Shown in pieces: positions 8,756 to 18,166 of a stretch of DNA of 64,000 nt. The notes under the pieces were generated by a model, which worked only from the letters and a program-made list of their open reading frames with translations, was not told where the DNA came from and did no database searches. The stretch spans positions 41,109 through 105,108 of the forward strand of contig JADYZV010000194.1 in the NCBI GenBank assembly GCA_020852965.1, in the 5' to 3' direction. Every line of letters starts with the position of its first letter. Positions within the stretch are counted from its first letter, which is position 1. The stretch comes from Pirellulaceae bacterium (GTDB lineage Bacteria > Planctomycetota > Planctomycetia > Pirellulales > Pirellulaceae). Both the position numbers and the translations under genes were made by a program.

Positions 8756-8801
8756 GAGATGTGTGGTACAACCAGCCGCTTACGGGAAGTTACCATGAAG
8801 T

Positions 8802-10193
8802 TCACGGTTCACGGAGGCAGTGCATGTTGGCCATCGAGATGCCGCTGACGATTGCACCGATAATACCGACAAAGCCTTGATCGGTTCCGCACAGGAACAA
8901 ATTCTTCAAGTGCGTTGAGCCATCGAGAACTTTTTCGGGCGCACCGTAGACCGCTCCATTGTCATGCGAAGTAAAGCGACGAATGGTTTTCGGGGTGAAC
9001 ACATCGGTGTCGATTACGTGGGAGCGAAAATCGGGAATGAAACGCACGGCAGCCGCGACACTGCGATCGTACCACCACAATTTCTGCCGCGCATAGTCCG
9101 AATCGTTCAGCTCGCTCCAGCGCTGGAAGTCGGCAATGGTGGTTAAGCGAATAACGCCATCTTCCAAATTGCCGACCTCGCTGGGATACAAGTAGTTGTT
9201 TGGGCTGCAAATCACTCCAGTGCGTGTGTCGCACAGTTCGCCTGCGGGGGCTCGCCAAGTGAATTTGGGACTGTCATTAAAGAATACGATCGTTTCGCCA
9301 AAGCCCAAATCCTTCGGCTGTCTATCGAGCACGCTGATCGACTCGATAAAAGTCAACTGGCCGGCGCGGTCGGGCGTTTGCTCGGTTAGGTCGTCGCACA
9401 GTCGCTGAGTCTCGATAATGCCAGCGCTCGACAGGACGCGTTTGGCTTGCAGCTCTTCACCGCTTTCGAGCACAACACCCACCGCGCGATCACCCTCGGT
9501 GACAATGCGTTCCACCCCGCTCCGCAGCTTGAGCTCGCCACCCAAAGCCCGGTAGCGGCGGACCAAATGTTTCAGTATCAGACGCACGCCTTTGAAGGGG
9601 CGCGCGAAGCCCTCTAAAAAGATGCTGCGGAACATAATGCAGAACTGCCCGTAGTCCATGTCATCTTCGCGAGCATTGCCATACCACATCAGCGGGCATA
9701 GCAGCATTTCGATCAGCAGGGGGTCGCTAATCGTATCGGACAAGAACTGGCGCGCCGAGCCACCGAAGTTGTCTTGATTGAGATCGTCGTAGTCGGCCAA
9801 TTGATCGAGCAGGCGTTCAAACGCGTCGACCTGCTTGGGGAATTCGCGAGCCACTTCGCTCTTAAGCAGTTCGATATCGTTGGTGAAGCCGAGCCGCACC
9901 CCGGGGAAGGCGATGGCCGAGCCGACTTGAGGTGAGAGCTCGAAATCCTCCCATTTGAATCGGAGTTGCCTGAGCAATCGAGCCAACGGACCTTTTTTCG
10001 TACCGGGCGGAGTGAAATTGGTTACCGCGTGAAGGCCCACATCATAATTGCGACCACCGCTGCGATAAAACGAGTTCAGGCCGCCGATGGTCCAATGTTT
10101 TTCTAAGATGCAGACCTTTTGGTCGTAATGGGCCAAGCGAATGCCGGCGGCTAGCCCTGACATTCCTGCACCGATAATGATGGTATCGTACAC
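8802..10193 (-). CDS. FAD-dependent oxidoreductase, phytoene desaturase/retinol saturase-like
   Basis: The start is put at the GTG at 10193, giving VYDTIIIGAGMSGLAAG with the FAD-binding GxGxxG at residues 8-13; the frame stays open to a GTG at 10337, but the extra N-terminus is repeat-like. The 463-residue protein shows EKHWTIGGLNSFY (second nucleotide contact) and a C-terminal FLCGTDQGFVGIIGAIVSG, the layout of CrtI-type carotenoid desaturases, isomerases and retinol saturases. Reactions in this group add or remove double bonds in isoprenoid or polyene lipids. An acyl carrier protein gene lies 206 bases upstream on the same strand, so the substrate may be an ACP-bound acyl chain rather than a carotenoid. 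No other carotenoid genes are present. Confidence 0.82.
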   Translation of the reverse strand: MYDTIIIGAGMSGLAAGIRLAHYDQKVCILEKHWTIGGLNSFYRSGGRNYDVGLHAVTNFTPPGTKKGPLARLLRQLRFKWEDFELSPQVGSAIAFPGVRLGFTNDIELLKSEVAREFPKQVDAFERLLDQLADYDDLNQDNFGGSARQFLSDTISDPLLIEMLLCPLMWYGNAREDDMDYGQFCIMFRSIFLEGFARPFKGVRLILKHLVRRYRALGGELKLRSGVERIVTEGDRAVGVVLESGEELQAKRVLSSAGIIETQRLCDDLTEQTPDRAGQLTFIESISVLDRQPKDLGFGETIVFFNDSPKFTWRAPAGELCDTRTGVICSPNNYLYPSEVGNLEDGVIRLTTIADFQRWSELNDSDYARQKLWWYDRSVAAAVRFIPDFRSHVIDTDVFTPKTIRRFTSHDNGAVYGAPEKVLDGSTHLKNLFLCGTDQGFVGIIGAIVSGISMANMHCLREP

Positions 10194-10399
10194 TGCAGCA
10201 ACTTTGCGACTGGGCCAACCTGATCGTCGTGAACGAAGATACGAGTCCGTAGTGGGGGGAGGGGGGGCTACGAGCCCGCATGACTGGGAATACGCAAGAG
10301 CTCGTAAGCTCGTCCACTGCGGCTTACAGATCGACACAAACCATGAAGACAGCTAACAGGCGTACGCAAGGACTCGCAACCTCGTCCACGGCCGTTGCG

Positions 10400-10651
10400 C
10401 TACATGGTAACCATTTTGGGTTCTAAGTACCCGACCGTGCTGGCCATGCTGGCGAGTTGCCCGTAGTCTTCTTCTGGTATCTGAATGCGATGCCGCTTGC
10501 GAAGCTCCATGACGATGTCGAGGAAATCCATGCTGTCGAGCTCAATCTGGTCGCGAAACGACTGCTCATCCTTGAGATCACTCAGGTCTTCATCGGGGGC
10601 AATTTCACTGAGAATGTCGAGGATTTCGACTCGGATCTCCGCTGGGGTCAT
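10400..10651 (-). CDS. Acyl carrier protein
   Basis: This 83-residue acidic protein has the phosphopantetheine site ELDSMDFLDIV with Ser40 as the attachment residue. The ATG at 10651 is preceded by AAGGAG on the minus strand. Length and four-helix pattern are normal for a discrete ACP. It is probably co-transcribed with the downstream FAD-dependent oxidoreductase. Because the window contains a second ACP next to FabI (49920), this one is likely a specialised carrier rather than the general fatty-acid ACP. Confidence 0.9.
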   Translation of the reverse strand: MTPAEIRVEILDILSEIAPDEDLSDLKDEQSFRDQIELDSMDFLDIVMELRKRHRIQIPEEDYGQLASMASTVGYLEPKMVTM

Positions 10652-10701
10652 TACCTGAAAACTCCTTAAAAATTCTTTAATGATCTAAATGATCAACTCG
10701 C

Positions 10702-10753
10702 GTGGCGGTGGTCGCCAGACTGCGGAAGTCTACCGTCTGGCAACGGTAGCCAC
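10702..10753 (+). other. Stem-loop between ACP and transketolase genes
   Basis: Nested inverted repeats GTGGC (10702-10706)/GCCAC (10749-10753) and GCCAGAC (10714-10720)/GTCTGGC (10735-10741) form a possible hairpin in the divergent 296-base gap. There is no T-run after it, so it is not an obvious terminator; it may be a repeat remnant. Confidence 0.35.
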
Positions 10754-10947
10754 AAAATAACATAGCTGCGGTCACCGCATGTTACCCGCAAGCGGTCGAT
10801 TCGGCTAGTTCTCCTGGCCGCCAGAACGGCAATTGCGAACATGGCGGTTTGCGGGTATCTTCGCAGACCGTACAAAATGTGCGAAAAGCTCGTCCAATTT
10901 CCCGCTACTTATCCTAACGTTTTTTATTGAAATAGAAAGTGTTACTC

Positions 10948-13032
10948 ATGAGCGTTTCCGCTGCGCGAACCGAAAAGACGATCGAACAACTCGCTATCGA
11001 CACCATTCGAACCTTGAGCATGGATGCGGTTCAAGCAGCCAACAGCGGGCATCCTGGGACCCCCATGGCGCTGGCACCGGTGGCATTCCAGGTATGGACC
11101 GAAGCCATGCGTTACGATCCGGCTCAACCGCTGTGGCCCAATCGAGACAGGTTTGTGCTCAGTTGCGGCCACGCGTCGATGCTGTTGTATTCGATATTGC
11201 ACTTGACCGGGGTCAAAGCGACCGGCAAGCAGGGAAAGGTTCTCAATCGACCGGCGATCGACCTGGACGACATCAAGAACTTCCGCCAGTTAAATAGTCC
11301 TTGCGCGGGACACCCCGAGTATGGCGAAGCGGCGGGTATCGAGACGACCACCGGGCCGCTGGGGCAGGGCATTAGCAATAGCGTCGGCATGGCGATTGCC
11401 TCCAAGTGGCTGGGGGCGACCTATAATCGGCCCGGCTTCGAGCTGTTCGACTACGACACGTACGCCTTATGTGGCGATGGGGACATCATGGAAGGAGTCT
11501 CCAATGAAGCCGCCTCGATGGCTGGACATATGCAGTTGTCGAATCTGTGTTGGATCTACGATGACAATCGCATCACGATTGAAGGGCACACCGACCTGAC
11601 GTTTAGTGAAGACGTTGCTGAGCGTTTCAAGGGGCTGGGGTGGAATACCCTTCGCGTGGAGGATGCCAACGATACCGCCGCGCTCGGTCGGGCGCTTGAG
11701 AACTTCAAAGCCTGCCAGGACAAGCCAACCTTGATCGTGGTCCGTAGCATCATCGGCTATGGCTCGCCCAACAAGGCAGACACGCACGGAGCGCACGGTT
11801 CCCCGTTGGGTGAAGAGGAAATCAAGCTTACCAAAAAATACTACGGCTGGCCCGAGAACGAAAAGTTCCTGGTACCCGAGGAAGTCCCCGAGTATTTCCG
11901 CAATACGGTGGGGGACAAAGGCGCCCAAGCGAGCGGCGAGTGGACCGCCAAGTTTGCCAAGTACAAAGCCAGCTTTGCAAAAGAAGCGGCCGAGTTGGAG
12001 GCAATCTTTGCGCGTCGTCTGCCTGCCGGATGGGATCGCGGTTTGACCGAGTTCCCCGCTGATGCAAAGGGCATGGCCACGCGAGTCAGCAGCGGAAAAG
12101 TGCTCAACATGTTGGCTCCCCACATGCCATGGCTGCTGGGTGGTTCGGCGGATCTGGCACCGAGCACGATGACATTGCTCGACGAGCAAGCTGCCTTTAG
12201 CCCGCAGGATTATTCGGGTCGCAATTTTCACTTCGGCATTCGCGAGCACGGAATGGCGGCGGCTCTCAACGGCATGTCGGTCAGCGGACTGCGACCTTAT
12301 GGGGCCACGTTCTTTGTATTCACCGACTACTTGCGTCCCGCCTTGCGTTTGAGCAGCGTGATGCACCAGCCCGTGCTGTATGTGCTGACGCACGATTCGA
12401 TCGGGCTCGGCGAGGACGGCCCAACGCACCAGCCAGTCGAGCACTTGGCGGCGTGTCGAGCTATTCCCGGCCTATATGTTTTCCGTCCAGGGGATGCCAA
12501 CGAAGTGACCGAGTGCTACCGCGCGATCATGCAGTTGACCCATCACCCGGCGGCGTTGGTGCTTTCGCGTCAAAATGCTCCGACCTTGGACCGCAAGCAA
12601 TACGCGCCCGCTGCTGGGTGCGGCCAGGGGGGCTATGTATTGAGCGACTGCAAGGGGGCACCGCAAGTCATCTTGATCGGCACTGGGACTGAATTGCAAC
12701 TGTGCCTCCAAGCCCAAGCCGAGTTGACTAGCCAAGGCATCGCCACGCGCGTCGTTAGTATGCCGTGCCAGGAATTGTTCGATGACCAGCCGATCGCATA
12801 TCGCCAAAGCGTGCTGCCTCAAAGCTGCGATGTGCGAATAGCTTGCGAAGCTGGCGTTCGTCAGGGGTGGGATAAGTACATCGGTACCGACGGGCACTTT
12901 GTAGGAATGTTCAGCTTTGGTGCGTCGGCACCGGCCAACGAACTGTACGATCACTTCAAGATCAACGCTGCCCAGATCGTCAGTTTGGCACAGGTCGCCA
13001 TTCGCGGATTGGACGATAGTACGACTACATGA
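10948..13032 (+). CDS. tkt: Transketolase
   Basis: Transketolase moves two-carbon ketol groups between sugar phosphates in the pentose phosphate pathway, using thiamine diphosphate and a divalent metal. The 694-residue product has the usual length. The cofactor motif GDGDIMEG is at residues 176-183, followed by DDNRITIEG; the N-terminal ANSGHPGTPMALAP and the pyrimidine-domain stretch HFGIREHGMAAALNGM are also diagnostic, as is THDSIGLGEDGPTHQPVEHL. The ATG at 10948 is chosen over a GTG three codons earlier. The stop codon overlaps the start of the next gene (ATGA), so a Nudix hydrolase is translationally coupled. Confidence 0.97.
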   Translation: MSVSAARTEKTIEQLAIDTIRTLSMDAVQAANSGHPGTPMALAPVAFQVWTEAMRYDPAQPLWPNRDRFVLSCGHASMLLYSILHLTGVKATGKQGKVLNRPAIDLDDIKNFRQLNSPCAGHPEYGEAAGIETTTGPLGQGISNSVGMAIASKWLGATYNRPGFELFDYDTYALCGDGDIMEGVSNEAASMAGHMQLSNLCWIYDDNRITIEGHTDLTFSEDVAERFKGLGWNTLRVEDANDTAALGRALENFKACQDKPTLIVVRSIIGYGSPNKADTHGAHGSPLGEEEIKLTKKYYGWPENEKFLVPEEVPEYFRNTVGDKGAQASGEWTAKFAKYKASFAKEAAELEAIFARRLPAGWDRGLTEFPADAKGMATRVSSGKVLNMLAPHMPWLLGGSADLAPSTMTLLDEQAAFSPQDYSGRNFHFGIREHGMAAALNGMSVSGLRPYGATFFVFTDYLRPALRLSSVMHQPVLYVLTHDSIGLGEDGPTHQPVEHLAACRAIPGLYVFRPGDANEVTECYRAIMQLTHHPAALVLSRQNAPTLDRKQYAPAAGCGQGGYVLSDCKGAPQVILIGTGTELQLCLQAQAELTSQGIATRVVSMPCQELFDDQPIAYRQSVLPQSCDVRIACEAGVRQGWDKYIGTDGHFVGMFSFGASAPANELYDHFKINAAQIVSLAQVAIRGLDDSTTT

Positions 13033-13508
13033 ATCGCGACGCGACACTGGTAGCAGACACCCGCCACGCCAAGCCCCGTCATGGGGCTGTGGCCATCATT
13101 GTCGAGGAGGGTCGCTTTTTGGTGATTCGTCGTAGTCAGTTCGTGCGTGCACCCAACCTGCTATGTTTCGCCGGTGGCACGATCGAAGTGGGGGAAAGTC
13201 CGGAACAAGCGATTGTGCGCGAACTGCGAGAAGAACTCGCGCTCGAGTCCCAAGCCCGACAGCATGTATGGCAAAGCCGCACCGCTTGGGGGACATTGCT
13301 CGAATGGATCTTGGTCGAGCGCGAAGCCGCTTCTCAGCCTGTCGCCTATCCACAGGAAGTTGCCGAGTGGATGTGGCTCGAGCCAAGCGAACTACTCAAA
13401 CATCCCGATCTATTGCCCAGTGTGCCTGCTTTCTTTCGCGCGTGGGCCCAAGGTAAGCTGCAATTGCCATCCCGCGCCGGCATAGCCCACCCCAGTTGGT
13501 GCGAATAA
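13029..13508 (+). CDS. Nudix hydrolase
   Basis: The 159-residue protein starts inside the transketolase stop codon (ATGA overlap). The Nudix box occupies residues 50-72: G50, E56, then RELREEL at 64-70, which supplies the metal-binding glutamates. The family hydrolyses nucleoside diphosphate derivatives; the substrate cannot be predicted. One detail is that the usual glycine near the end of the box is replaced by alanine (ELAL). Co-translation with transketolase suggests only shared expression, not a shared pathway. Confidence 0.88.
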   Translation: MNRDATLVADTRHAKPRHGAVAIIVEEGRFLVIRRSQFVRAPNLLCFAGGTIEVGESPEQAIVRELREELALESQARQHVWQSRTAWGTLLEWILVEREAASQPVAYPQEVAEWMWLEPSELLKHPDLLPSVPAFFRAWAQGKLQLPSRAGIAHPSWCE

Positions 13509-13838
13509 TGTGGCCCGACGCTCCGCCGTCGGTTTGCATTTCCTCGCTTAAATCCCGTTCAGCTTTCAGTCGGTTGATTCAACACCAAACATGGACACTA
13601 TTCGCTGAACGCCACCAGCCCCTCTGTGTTCTCTGTGCCTCCGTGTATAAATTTCTCGTCGATTGACCCAAGTAACGACTATGCGGATCGTTTCGTTTTT
13701 GAAACACAGAGACACAGAGTTCACAGAGGTGTTTTGTCTTTAGCTTGCGATAGTTGTTGGTCACGTGGTAGCGATCGTTTAGAAGTGTCAGAATATGAGA
13801 GTGGGAATCAGCCGTAAGCCGATAAGGGGAAGGAACTT
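13507..13838 (+). repeat. Intergenic repeats: REP1 copy and a long inverted repeat
   Basis: A REP1 copy (AATGTGGC then GACGCTCCGCCGTCGG) is at 13507-13532, beginning inside the preceding stop codon. At 13619-13647 the sequence CTCTGTGTTCTCTGTG and CTCCGTGT is mirrored by ACACAGAG...TTCACAGAGG at 13702-13731, making a long imperfect inverted repeat of CACAGAG units. No gene is supported here. Confidence 0.7.
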
Positions 13839-14780
13839 ATGAGCCAATCACCTCAATTCCAGTGGAGTCCCGACCAATACTCGCTGCTTGATTTTGGTGC
13901 CGGGCGAAAGCTCGAGAGGTTTGGCAACGTCGTGCTCGATCGACCTTGCCCGGCAGCACTGGTCTGCGGTCGCTCCCTAACCGGTAAGCGAGCTGCATCC
14001 AATTCGGCGCATTCTTCCGGTTTCTTGGTCGAGACGGATGCTGACTATTTCGATTGGGAGCGGGCCGATGTGCGACTCGACAATGAGGGGAAATTGTTGG
14101 CTGGTCGAGCCCCCGCAGATGGCTGGCAGTGCCACTGCGGACCGATGGTATTTAGGCTAAAGCTGACGCCGTTTGGTCATGTCGGATTGTTTCCAGAACA
14201 GTTAGCTAACTGGCAGTGGCTTACCGCACGCTGCGCACAATACCAAGCGCCAACTCGGCGCGATTTCCGTGCACTAAATCTATTTGCGTATACGGGTGGT
14301 ACGACGATGTGCTTGGCAACGGCAGGAGCACGAGTGGTGCATGTCGATGCGTCGGCCCCGGCGGTCAAGTGGGCTCGCGCCAATGCGCAGAGCAGCCGAA
14401 TCGCGGAGTCGCCGATTCACTGGATTGTCGACGATGCGCGAAAATTTGTGTCACGCGAATTGAGGCGTGGCAATCATTATGATGTGATAGTGCTCGATCC
14501 ACCCAGCTTCGGCCATGGCGCCGGAGGCGAGCGATTTTCTATTGAAGCGCATTTGCCCGAACTGCTCGATGGATGCCTGCAATTGCTTGCACCCGCTCAA
14601 GGCACTCTGCTGATGAGTGCGCATTGCGAGCTGCCTACCCCCGCGTCCATCGCAGATTGGATTCGAGCTAGCGGACGTTCTGTCAGCATCGTGCACGACC
14701 GTTTACTACTGAAGACGCAGGCGGGTAAATCACTGGACGCTGGTTTCTATATTCGAGCCGTCTGCGGCGATAGTCGCTGA
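13839..14780 (+). CDS. Class I SAM-dependent methyltransferase (RlmI/RlmK-like)
   Basis: The 313-residue protein has AAGGA five bases before its ATG. The catalytic half shows the SAM-binding motif LNLFAYTGGTTMCLATAGA (about residues 147-165), then VVHVDAS, and the DVIVLDPPSFGHG motif IV around 220-232. This order and the DPPSF motif match the PF10672-type methyltransferases related to the 23S rRNA methylases RlmI and RlmK. The N-terminal 100 residues do not look like a complete PUA domain. The target is probably an RNA base, but this is inference. It is a single-gene unit. Confidence 0.82.
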   Translation: MSQSPQFQWSPDQYSLLDFGAGRKLERFGNVVLDRPCPAALVCGRSLTGKRAASNSAHSSGFLVETDADYFDWERADVRLDNEGKLLAGRAPADGWQCHCGPMVFRLKLTPFGHVGLFPEQLANWQWLTARCAQYQAPTRRDFRALNLFAYTGGTTMCLATAGARVVHVDASAPAVKWARANAQSSRIAESPIHWIVDDARKFVSRELRRGNHYDVIVLDPPSFGHGAGGERFSIEAHLPELLDGCLQLLAPAQGTLLMSAHCELPTPASIADWIRASGRSVSIVHDRLLLKTQAGKSLDAGFYIRAVCGDSR

Positions 14781-15233
14781 CCACACCGCCGGTCAGTTGC
14801 TTTGTATTGCTCGTGCGGTTGACGCGTCCGGTCCACGACGATAGTGTTCTCGCAATCGTGCTAGCTATCACCGACAAAAAAAGATTTCGCGACTTCTGAT
14901 CGACAAGCTGCATACCGCGCTTTACACGACGACCAAATTTACTCAAAATGCGTTGGTGGGCTACGAACAGTGGCCGACGCCAAAACGTAAAAAACTTTTG
15001 TCTAATCAGAGCGACTCAAGCGTCAAGGTTAGCCTCACTAGTGTTCATTGATAAAGCAGCAGGCACACTCCGCGTACCCTAGCCATGGAAGCCCATGTTG
15101 CATGCTCCGGCAGTCGGCACAGAGAGCTTCACGACGGATGGCGCAAGGAACGCTACCTGCTACTTATTGAACGGCATTACTGATCGTCCCAATTGAGTCA
15201 CTGCAAACATAACTCATACATACGGTAGCACGG
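14781..15233. other. Gene-free stretch, nothing recognised
   Basis: About 450 bases between the methyltransferase and the isomerase gene. I find no convincing ORF, tRNA, repeat family or hairpin here. It presumably holds the promoter of the gene at 15234. Confidence 0.5.
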
Positions 15234-16052
15234 ATGTTGCGACTTGCCGTCAGCGAACTGTCGACGTTTCGTTGGTCGTTTGAAGAAGATGTGCTCCACT
15301 ATCATGAGATAGGTTTTGAAGCCATCGGTATTTGGCGTCCAAAGCTGGCCGACTATGGCGAGGAGAAGGGGCTCGAGCTAATTCGCGAGCACAATTTGGC
15401 GATCTCTTCGTTGCAGTGGATCGGTGGCTTTACCGGTAGTGACGGTCGCAGCTTTCGCGATAGCATGCACGACGCACTGGATGCCATTCAATTGGCTTCT
15501 GACATCGGAGCGGAAACCGTCGTCGTGCTTGCAGGTGGCCGTGGCGGCCATACGAAGAATCATGCCAATCGCATGCTGCGTTTAGCATTGAAGGAGCTTT
15601 CCGAAGCCGCTCAAGCCGTCGGAGTCCAATTGGCGCTCGAGCCGATGCATATAGGTTGCGCGCACGATTGGTCATTCTTGAATACGATTCCGCAGTGCTT
15701 GGAGGTCATCGCAGCGATCGACAATCCCAATTTGGGAATTGTCTTTGACTGCTACCACCTTGCACAGGATCTACTCTCATCCACGTGGCTTGAGTCGATT
15801 GTGCCCTACGTACGCTTGGTACAATTGGGCGATTCCAAGCATGCACCGATGGGCGAACAGAATCGCTGTCTGCTTGGGCATGGCTGTGTACGGCTGGCCG
15901 ATATCGTGTCGATTTTCCAAGGTAGCGGCTACGCTGGTTTCTATGAGATCGAAATCATCGGTCGCGAAGTCGAACACATGGGCTACGAGCAAATCCTGGG
16001 AGCGGCGCGCATGGTCACCGACGACTGGCAACTCGCCAGCGATGGCGTCTAG
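15234..16052 (+). CDS. Sugar phosphate isomerase/epimerase (xylose-isomerase-like TIM barrel)
   Basis: The 272-residue protein belongs to the AP-endonuclease-2/xylose-isomerase-like TIM-barrel superfamily. Strand-end motifs typical of this group are visible: FEAIGIWRPKL, LASDIGAETVVVLAGG, LALEPMHIG (metal-binding Glu), LGIVFDCYHLAQD (metal-binding Asp and His) and GFYEIEIIG near the end. Members isomerise or epimerise keto-sugars, inositols or related polyols. The specific substrate is not evident. The enolase-superfamily gene that follows is on the opposite strand (convergent, 38-base gap). Confidence 0.87.
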   Translation: MLRLAVSELSTFRWSFEEDVLHYHEIGFEAIGIWRPKLADYGEEKGLELIREHNLAISSLQWIGGFTGSDGRSFRDSMHDALDAIQLASDIGAETVVVLAGGRGGHTKNHANRMLRLALKELSEAAQAVGVQLALEPMHIGCAHDWSFLNTIPQCLEVIAAIDNPNLGIVFDCYHLAQDLLSSTWLESIVPYVRLVQLGDSKHAPMGEQNRCLLGHGCVRLADIVSIFQGSGYAGFYEIEIIGREVEHMGYEQILGAARMVTDDWQLASDGV

Positions 16053-16090
16053 TTAGAGATAAGTGCGTTGCCGATGCGTAAACAAAGTCC

Positions 16091-17110
16091 TCAACTACGC
16101 AGCCGAACTCCCAGCCCTGCCTGTTTCGGAAGTTGGCAATAACCTCGTTCCCAATGCAACCCCTCGGCGATATCTTCAGCCAGCAATAATGCACCGTCTA
16201 AGTCGGCATAGTCGAGTAGCGGCAACAAGTGTACTCCGGCTGCGATCCCAATGCTCGACTCAGTCATGCAGCCAACCATCACCTTCAATCCATGTTGCTT
16301 GGCCCGAGCGATCATGCGCCGCGCGGGTGTTAGACCTCCGCACTTGACCAACTTGATGTTGATTGCATCGAAGGCATCGACGCAGCGATCCACATCGCTC
16401 TCCACTTGGCAGCTCTCGTCCGCCATCAGCGGAATCGCACACTGCCCCTTAAGTTGCCGCATGGCTGCGTAGTCATCTGTCCGCAGCGGTTGTTCGATCA
16501 ATTCGACTTGCAGGCCAGCCAATTCCTCTGCCCAGCCTGGCACATCAGCGGCCTGCCATGAACAATTCGCATCAACTCGAAACATGCTCTGCGTTTCTTT
16601 TCGCAAGCGGCGCACCAAATCCATCCCACCACGCGCGTCGAGCTTAATTTTGTAGACGGGCCAATCGGGCATTGCGCACATCTTGCGGACCATCTCTTCG
16701 GGTGTATCCAATCCGATGGTGTAGCAGGTCGGCGGATAGCCTTCGTCGTCACGAAGTCCCCACAGTTTCCACAGCGGCTCGCCCTGCCCTTGTGCGTACA
16801 AATCCCAAGCCGCACAGTCGAGAGCACACTGGGCGAAACGACAATCACTGAGCAACGGATCGAGCTCACGCCACAGTTCGGCAGGGTTTTCCAAAGCCCA
16901 GTCGGCTAGTCTCGCCGACACTCGATCGATGGCAGCCGACATGCTCTCCAACGTCACCCCGTAGAATTCGTTGGTCGTCGCTTCGCCCAAGCCCACCAGA
17001 CCATCATGCTCTAGCCGCACAATCAGGGTGGGTTGGACTGTAACCGTTCCGCGCGCAATGGTGAATGGATCACGCAGCTTGAGCTGATAGCTAGAAACAC
17101 TGACGCGCAT
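16091..17110 (-). CDS. Enolase-superfamily dipeptide epimerase (L-Ala-D/L-Glu epimerase-like)
   Basis: The 339-residue protein has all residues of the muconate-lactonising subgroup: the K-x-K pair at Lys154 and Lys156 (YKIKLD), metal ligands Asp180 (RVDAN), Glu206 (LIEQP) and Asp231 (MADES), and the second catalytic lysine in NIKLVKCGG (253-256). The GCMTESSIG loop matches dipeptide epimerases, which interconvert L-Ala-D-Glu and L-Ala-L-Glu during recycling of peptidoglycan peptides. Related enzymes act on other dipeptides or on N-succinyl amino acids, so the substrate is probable but not proven. It is probably cytoplasmic and stands alone. Confidence 0.87.
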   Translation of the reverse strand: MRVSVSSYQLKLRDPFTIARGTVTVQPTLIVRLEHDGLVGLGEATTNEFYGVTLESMSAAIDRVSARLADWALENPAELWRELDPLLSDCRFAQCALDCAAWDLYAQGQGEPLWKLWGLRDDEGYPPTCYTIGLDTPEEMVRKMCAMPDWPVYKIKLDARGGMDLVRRLRKETQSMFRVDANCSWQAADVPGWAEELAGLQVELIEQPLRTDDYAAMRQLKGQCAIPLMADESCQVESDVDRCVDAFDAINIKLVKCGGLTPARRMIARAKQHGLKVMVGCMTESSIGIAAGVHLLPLLDYADLDGALLLAEDIAEGLHWERGYCQLPKQAGLGVRLRS

Positions 17111-17134
17111 CTTTGGTCCAAAGTTAAGAGAACT

Positions 17135-17204
17135 AATGTGGCCCGACGCTCCGCCGTCGGCACCCTGGTGAGAAAACTAATGTGGCCCGACGCTCCGCCG
17201 TCGG
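17135..17204 (+). repeat. Tandem pair of REP1 copies
   Basis: Two copies (17135-17160 and 17179-17204) sit 44 bases apart, each with AATGTGGC and the self-complementary GACGCTCCGCCGTCGG. They fill the gap upstream of the enolase-family gene and downstream of msrA, both on the minus strand. Confidence 0.85.
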
Positions 17205-17264
17205 AACTACCCGGACGAAGCATAGCGCAGAGCGGCCCAATCCGTCAACGGGCGACAAAACTGC

Positions 17265-17864
17265 TTATTTCTTCGCAGTTTCGGCGCGTTTGGGAAGGAC
17301 CCAGTTTTTTCGTGGGTAGTGGCAGGTGTAGCCTCGTGGGTTTCTGACCAAGTAATCCTGATGTTCAGGCTCGGCTTCCCAAAAGTCACTGGCCGGCTCG
17401 ACTTGGGTAATCACTTTTCCCGGCCACAAACCTGACGCATTGACATCTTCAATCGTGTCTAAGGCGATTCGTTTTTGCTCGTCGCTCGTGTAGTAAATAG
17501 CGGACCGGTACGACGCACCTTTGTCATTGCCCTGCCGGTTCAGTGTGGTGGGGTCATGTATTTGGAAAAAGAACTCGAGCAGTTTGCGAAAGTCCGTCTT
17601 GCTTGGATCGTAGATGACCTCGATCGCTTCAGCATGATTGCCATGATTGCGGTAGGTCGCGTTGCGGACGTCTCCTCCGGTATAGCCGCAGCGCGTTGAA
17701 ACAACGCCTGGTAGCTTGCGGAACAGGTCCTCCATCCCCCAAAAACATCCGCCTGCCAATACTGCGCGTTCGTTCATTGCGTACCCTTTCGCTGGCACAA
17801 TCGCCATACCTAAGACAGCCAAGCCTGCCAGCATGGCCCACTTCAAGGTTGTGTGATGATGCAT
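17265..17864 (-). CDS. msrA: Peptide methionine sulfoxide reductase MsrA, exported
   Basis: MsrA reduces methionine-S-sulfoxide in proteins. The catalytic [10 protein letters not shown] motif lies at residues 39-48 with Cys40 as nucleophile, and [17 protein letters not shown] and [16 protein letters not shown] are all standard. The ATG at 17864 is chosen because it gives an N-terminal signal segment (about residues 8-29, ending PAKGYA), so the enzyme should act in the periplasm; an upstream in-frame start would put a nonsense stretch in front. GGAG precedes the start by about nine bases. A strong inverted repeat lies 52-115 bases upstream of the start. Confidence 0.95.
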   Translation of the reverse strand: MHHHTTLKWAMLAGLAVLGMAIVPAKGYAMNERAVLAGGCFWGMEDLFRKLPGVVSTRCGYTGGDVRNATYRNHGNHAEAIEVIYDPSKTDFRKLLEFFFQIHDPTTLNRQGNDKGASYRSAIYYTSDEQKRIALDTIEDVNASGLWPGKVITQVEPASDFWEAEPEHQDYLVRNPRGYTCHYPRKNWVLPKRAETAKK

Positions 17865-17915
17865 TGAGTTTGTCTCCGTAACTTGGAATATGTAGTCGTT
17901 TGCGCAGGCTGTAGA

Positions 17916-17979
17916 ACAATTGTCACAATGGTTTGGGTGGCGAAGCCAGTACAGGTGCTCAAACCATTGGGACAATTGT
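17916..17979 (-). promoter_or_regulatory. 20-bp inverted repeat upstream of msrA
   Basis: Arms at 17916-17935 and 17960-17979 are complementary at 19 of 20 positions, separated by 24 bases. Each arm contains the smaller palindrome ACAATTGT. A similar AATTGTAC occurs again near 18032. It could be an operator with two sites or form a cruciform or a leader hairpin; sequence alone cannot decide. Confidence 0.5.
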
Positions 17980-18166
17980 ACTACAATGCTATTGATGCCA
18001 AACCAACATCGCCAAAGTCGAACTTACCTATAATTGTACTCACTAGCGCAAGTGTACGCTGCTGCTGCTGACTTTCAAGTTGGCAGCCCGCCTTGAAACT
18101 ATACCGCTGGGCAGTGCATCTTTCAAGCGATTTATAGTAGGATAGGGGCAGGAGCTTCGTTGAATT

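Noticed and set aside
11467..12444. Long minus-strand frame (325 codons) inside the transketolase gene
   Set aside because: It is an antisense shadow of a strongly conserved coding region; no homology or start signal supports it.
14781..15233. Possible tRNA or small RNA in the 450-base gap
   Set aside because: No cloverleaf, no terminator-like hairpin and no conserved RNA motif could be recognised by eye.
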